From an uncultured bacterium (GTDB lineage Bacteria > Patescibacteriota > Minisyncoccia > Minisyncoccales > UBA5738), in assembly GCA_903847095.1 (NCBI GenBank), contig CAINCQ010000038.1, positions 1 to 49,643 of the forward strand: a stretch of DNA of 49,643 bases, read 5' to 3'. Below, in pieces: positions 48,971 to 49,643 of the stretch. The notes beneath the pieces are model-generated. The model saw only the letters and a program-made list of their open reading frames with translations. It was not told where the DNA came from and ran no database searches. A program made the position numbers and the translations under genes. Numbering within the stretch: the stretch's first letter is position 1; each line of letters opens with the position of its first letter.

Positions 48971-49117
48971 GGTAACAAATCAATCAATGAACAGCACGCG
49001 ATAAACGGAACTCATTTGTGTCGAGGGGGAGACTTTCCTCCCAAGGCGGATGCGCCTCTGGCGCAGAACTCCCATAGGTTGCCCCACCCCACATTCTGCG
49101 GGGCGCGTTTTTGGTCG

Positions 49118-49199
49118 TGCCACGGGAGAGATTTGAACTCTCACCCCTTGCGAGACAGGATCCTAAATCCTGCGCGTCTGCCAATTCCGCCACCGTGGC
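49118..49199 (-). tRNA. tRNA-Leu (anticodon TAG)
   Basis: GCCACGG TG GCGGAATTGGCAGACGC G CAGGATTTAGGATCCTG ... GAGAGTTCAAATCTCTC CCGTGGC A with long variable arm; CCA not encoded. Confidence 0.95.
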
Positions 49200-49419
49200 T
49201 AATTACAAATACCGATTCTACCGTCATTTCCCCCGCTAACAATCACTATCTTACGCCGTCTTATAAATTTTGCCAAGCGTCCCGCTGCCAATATTACCCG
49301 CAACTGGAAAATTGTCTGCGTGTCGCTTTCTGCCGACGCAAAGGCCTGACCTTGGAAACATTAACTGCTGTTTTAAGTTGATCATCGCCGCCCTTTTTTT
49401 CGTTTCGATGCCAAGCATC

Positions 49420-49452
49420 AAAAAACCATCTTTTGACAAAAAGATGGTTTTT
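49420..49452. terminator. bidirectional terminator-like hairpin
   Basis: AAAAAACCATCTTTT GACA AAAAGATGGTTTTT. Confidence 0.75.
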
Positions 49453-49496
49453 CTTCGCGATAAATCGTCTTTGATAAAACAACACATTACGCTGCC

Positions 49497-49643
49497 TTAT
49501 CCGGTCTTCGACATCAGTCCCTGGACAAGCGACACGATACCTCTGGCCAGAACGGCCACTGCCACGCCTACCATCGCGTACATCACATTCTGCCTCGCCG
49601 AATTGACCTTGTCCGGGTCGCCTCCGGCCGTGATGAACAGGAA
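49497..49643 (-). CDS. VirB2/TrbC-like pilin, C-terminal part (runs off the window)
   Basis: Minus-strand translation FLFITAGGDPDKVNSARQNVMYAMVGVAVAVLARGIVSLVQGLMSKTG*; not in the supplied ORF track. Confidence 0.65.
   Translation of the reverse strand, partial: FLFITAGGDPDKVNSARQNVMYAMVGVAVAVLARGIVSLVQGLMSKTG

Noticed and set aside
48985-49117. RNase P RNA-like string GGGAGGAAAGTCTCC
   Set aside because: Only a short resemblance to a conserved RNase P segment; the rest of the RNase P core is not present in the space available.
48984-49193. 69-aa ORF MAELADAQDLGSCLARGESSNLSRG...
   Set aside because: Antiframe reading of tRNA-Leu; this peptide is a known type of spurious tRNA-derived ORF.
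49251-49487. 78-aa minus-strand ORF MCCFIKDDLSRRKT...
   Set aside because: Crosses the strong bidirectional terminator hairpin downstream of the pilin gene; no family signal.

Overview
This 49.6 kb bacterial window is probably from a Candidate Phyla Radiation / Patescibacteria-type genome. That is inferred from gene style, the compact F1Fo operon and many lineage-restricted small proteins; it was not tested by search. Recognisable content: YraN-like nuclease; thioredoxin-like protein plus Cys-motif membrane protein; CsoR-type repressor / membrane protein / CopA copper operon; HAD hydrolase; FAD oxidoreductase; PiT phosphate transporter plus DUF47; complete ATP synthase operon (minus strand, with the atpI/Z-like gene between atpB and atpE); nitroreductase; MTH938-like protein; 2-hydroxyacyl-CoA-dehydratase-type activase plus partner; TPM-domain protein; pyrF and a PRTase; tandem HPS/OMPDC-fold paralogs; SPFH protein; RecG; histidine phosphatase split by a frameshift; orphan PEP-swivel protein coupled to a GT2; PAP2; PrsW; Hsp20; VirB2/TrbC-like pilin fragment at the right edge; four tRNAs (Ala-CGC, Arg-GCG, Glu-TTC, Leu-TAG). 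The most notable non-gene signals are: (1) a two-copy palindromic element with terminal inverted repeats (2942-3109 and 22876-23137), each copy lying in the same orientation just upstream of a start codon; (2) a cluster of four DnaA-box-like 9-mers next to an AT-rich segment (9754-9873); (3) a consensus sigma70-type promoter plus inverted-repeat operator in front of csoR; (4) an A6-associated frameshift separating the two catalytic halves of a histidine phosphatase; (5) a NUDIX-like C-terminal remnant absent from the ORF track. No CRISPR array, transposase or rRNA was seen. All family calls come from reading motifs by eye; no database search was run.
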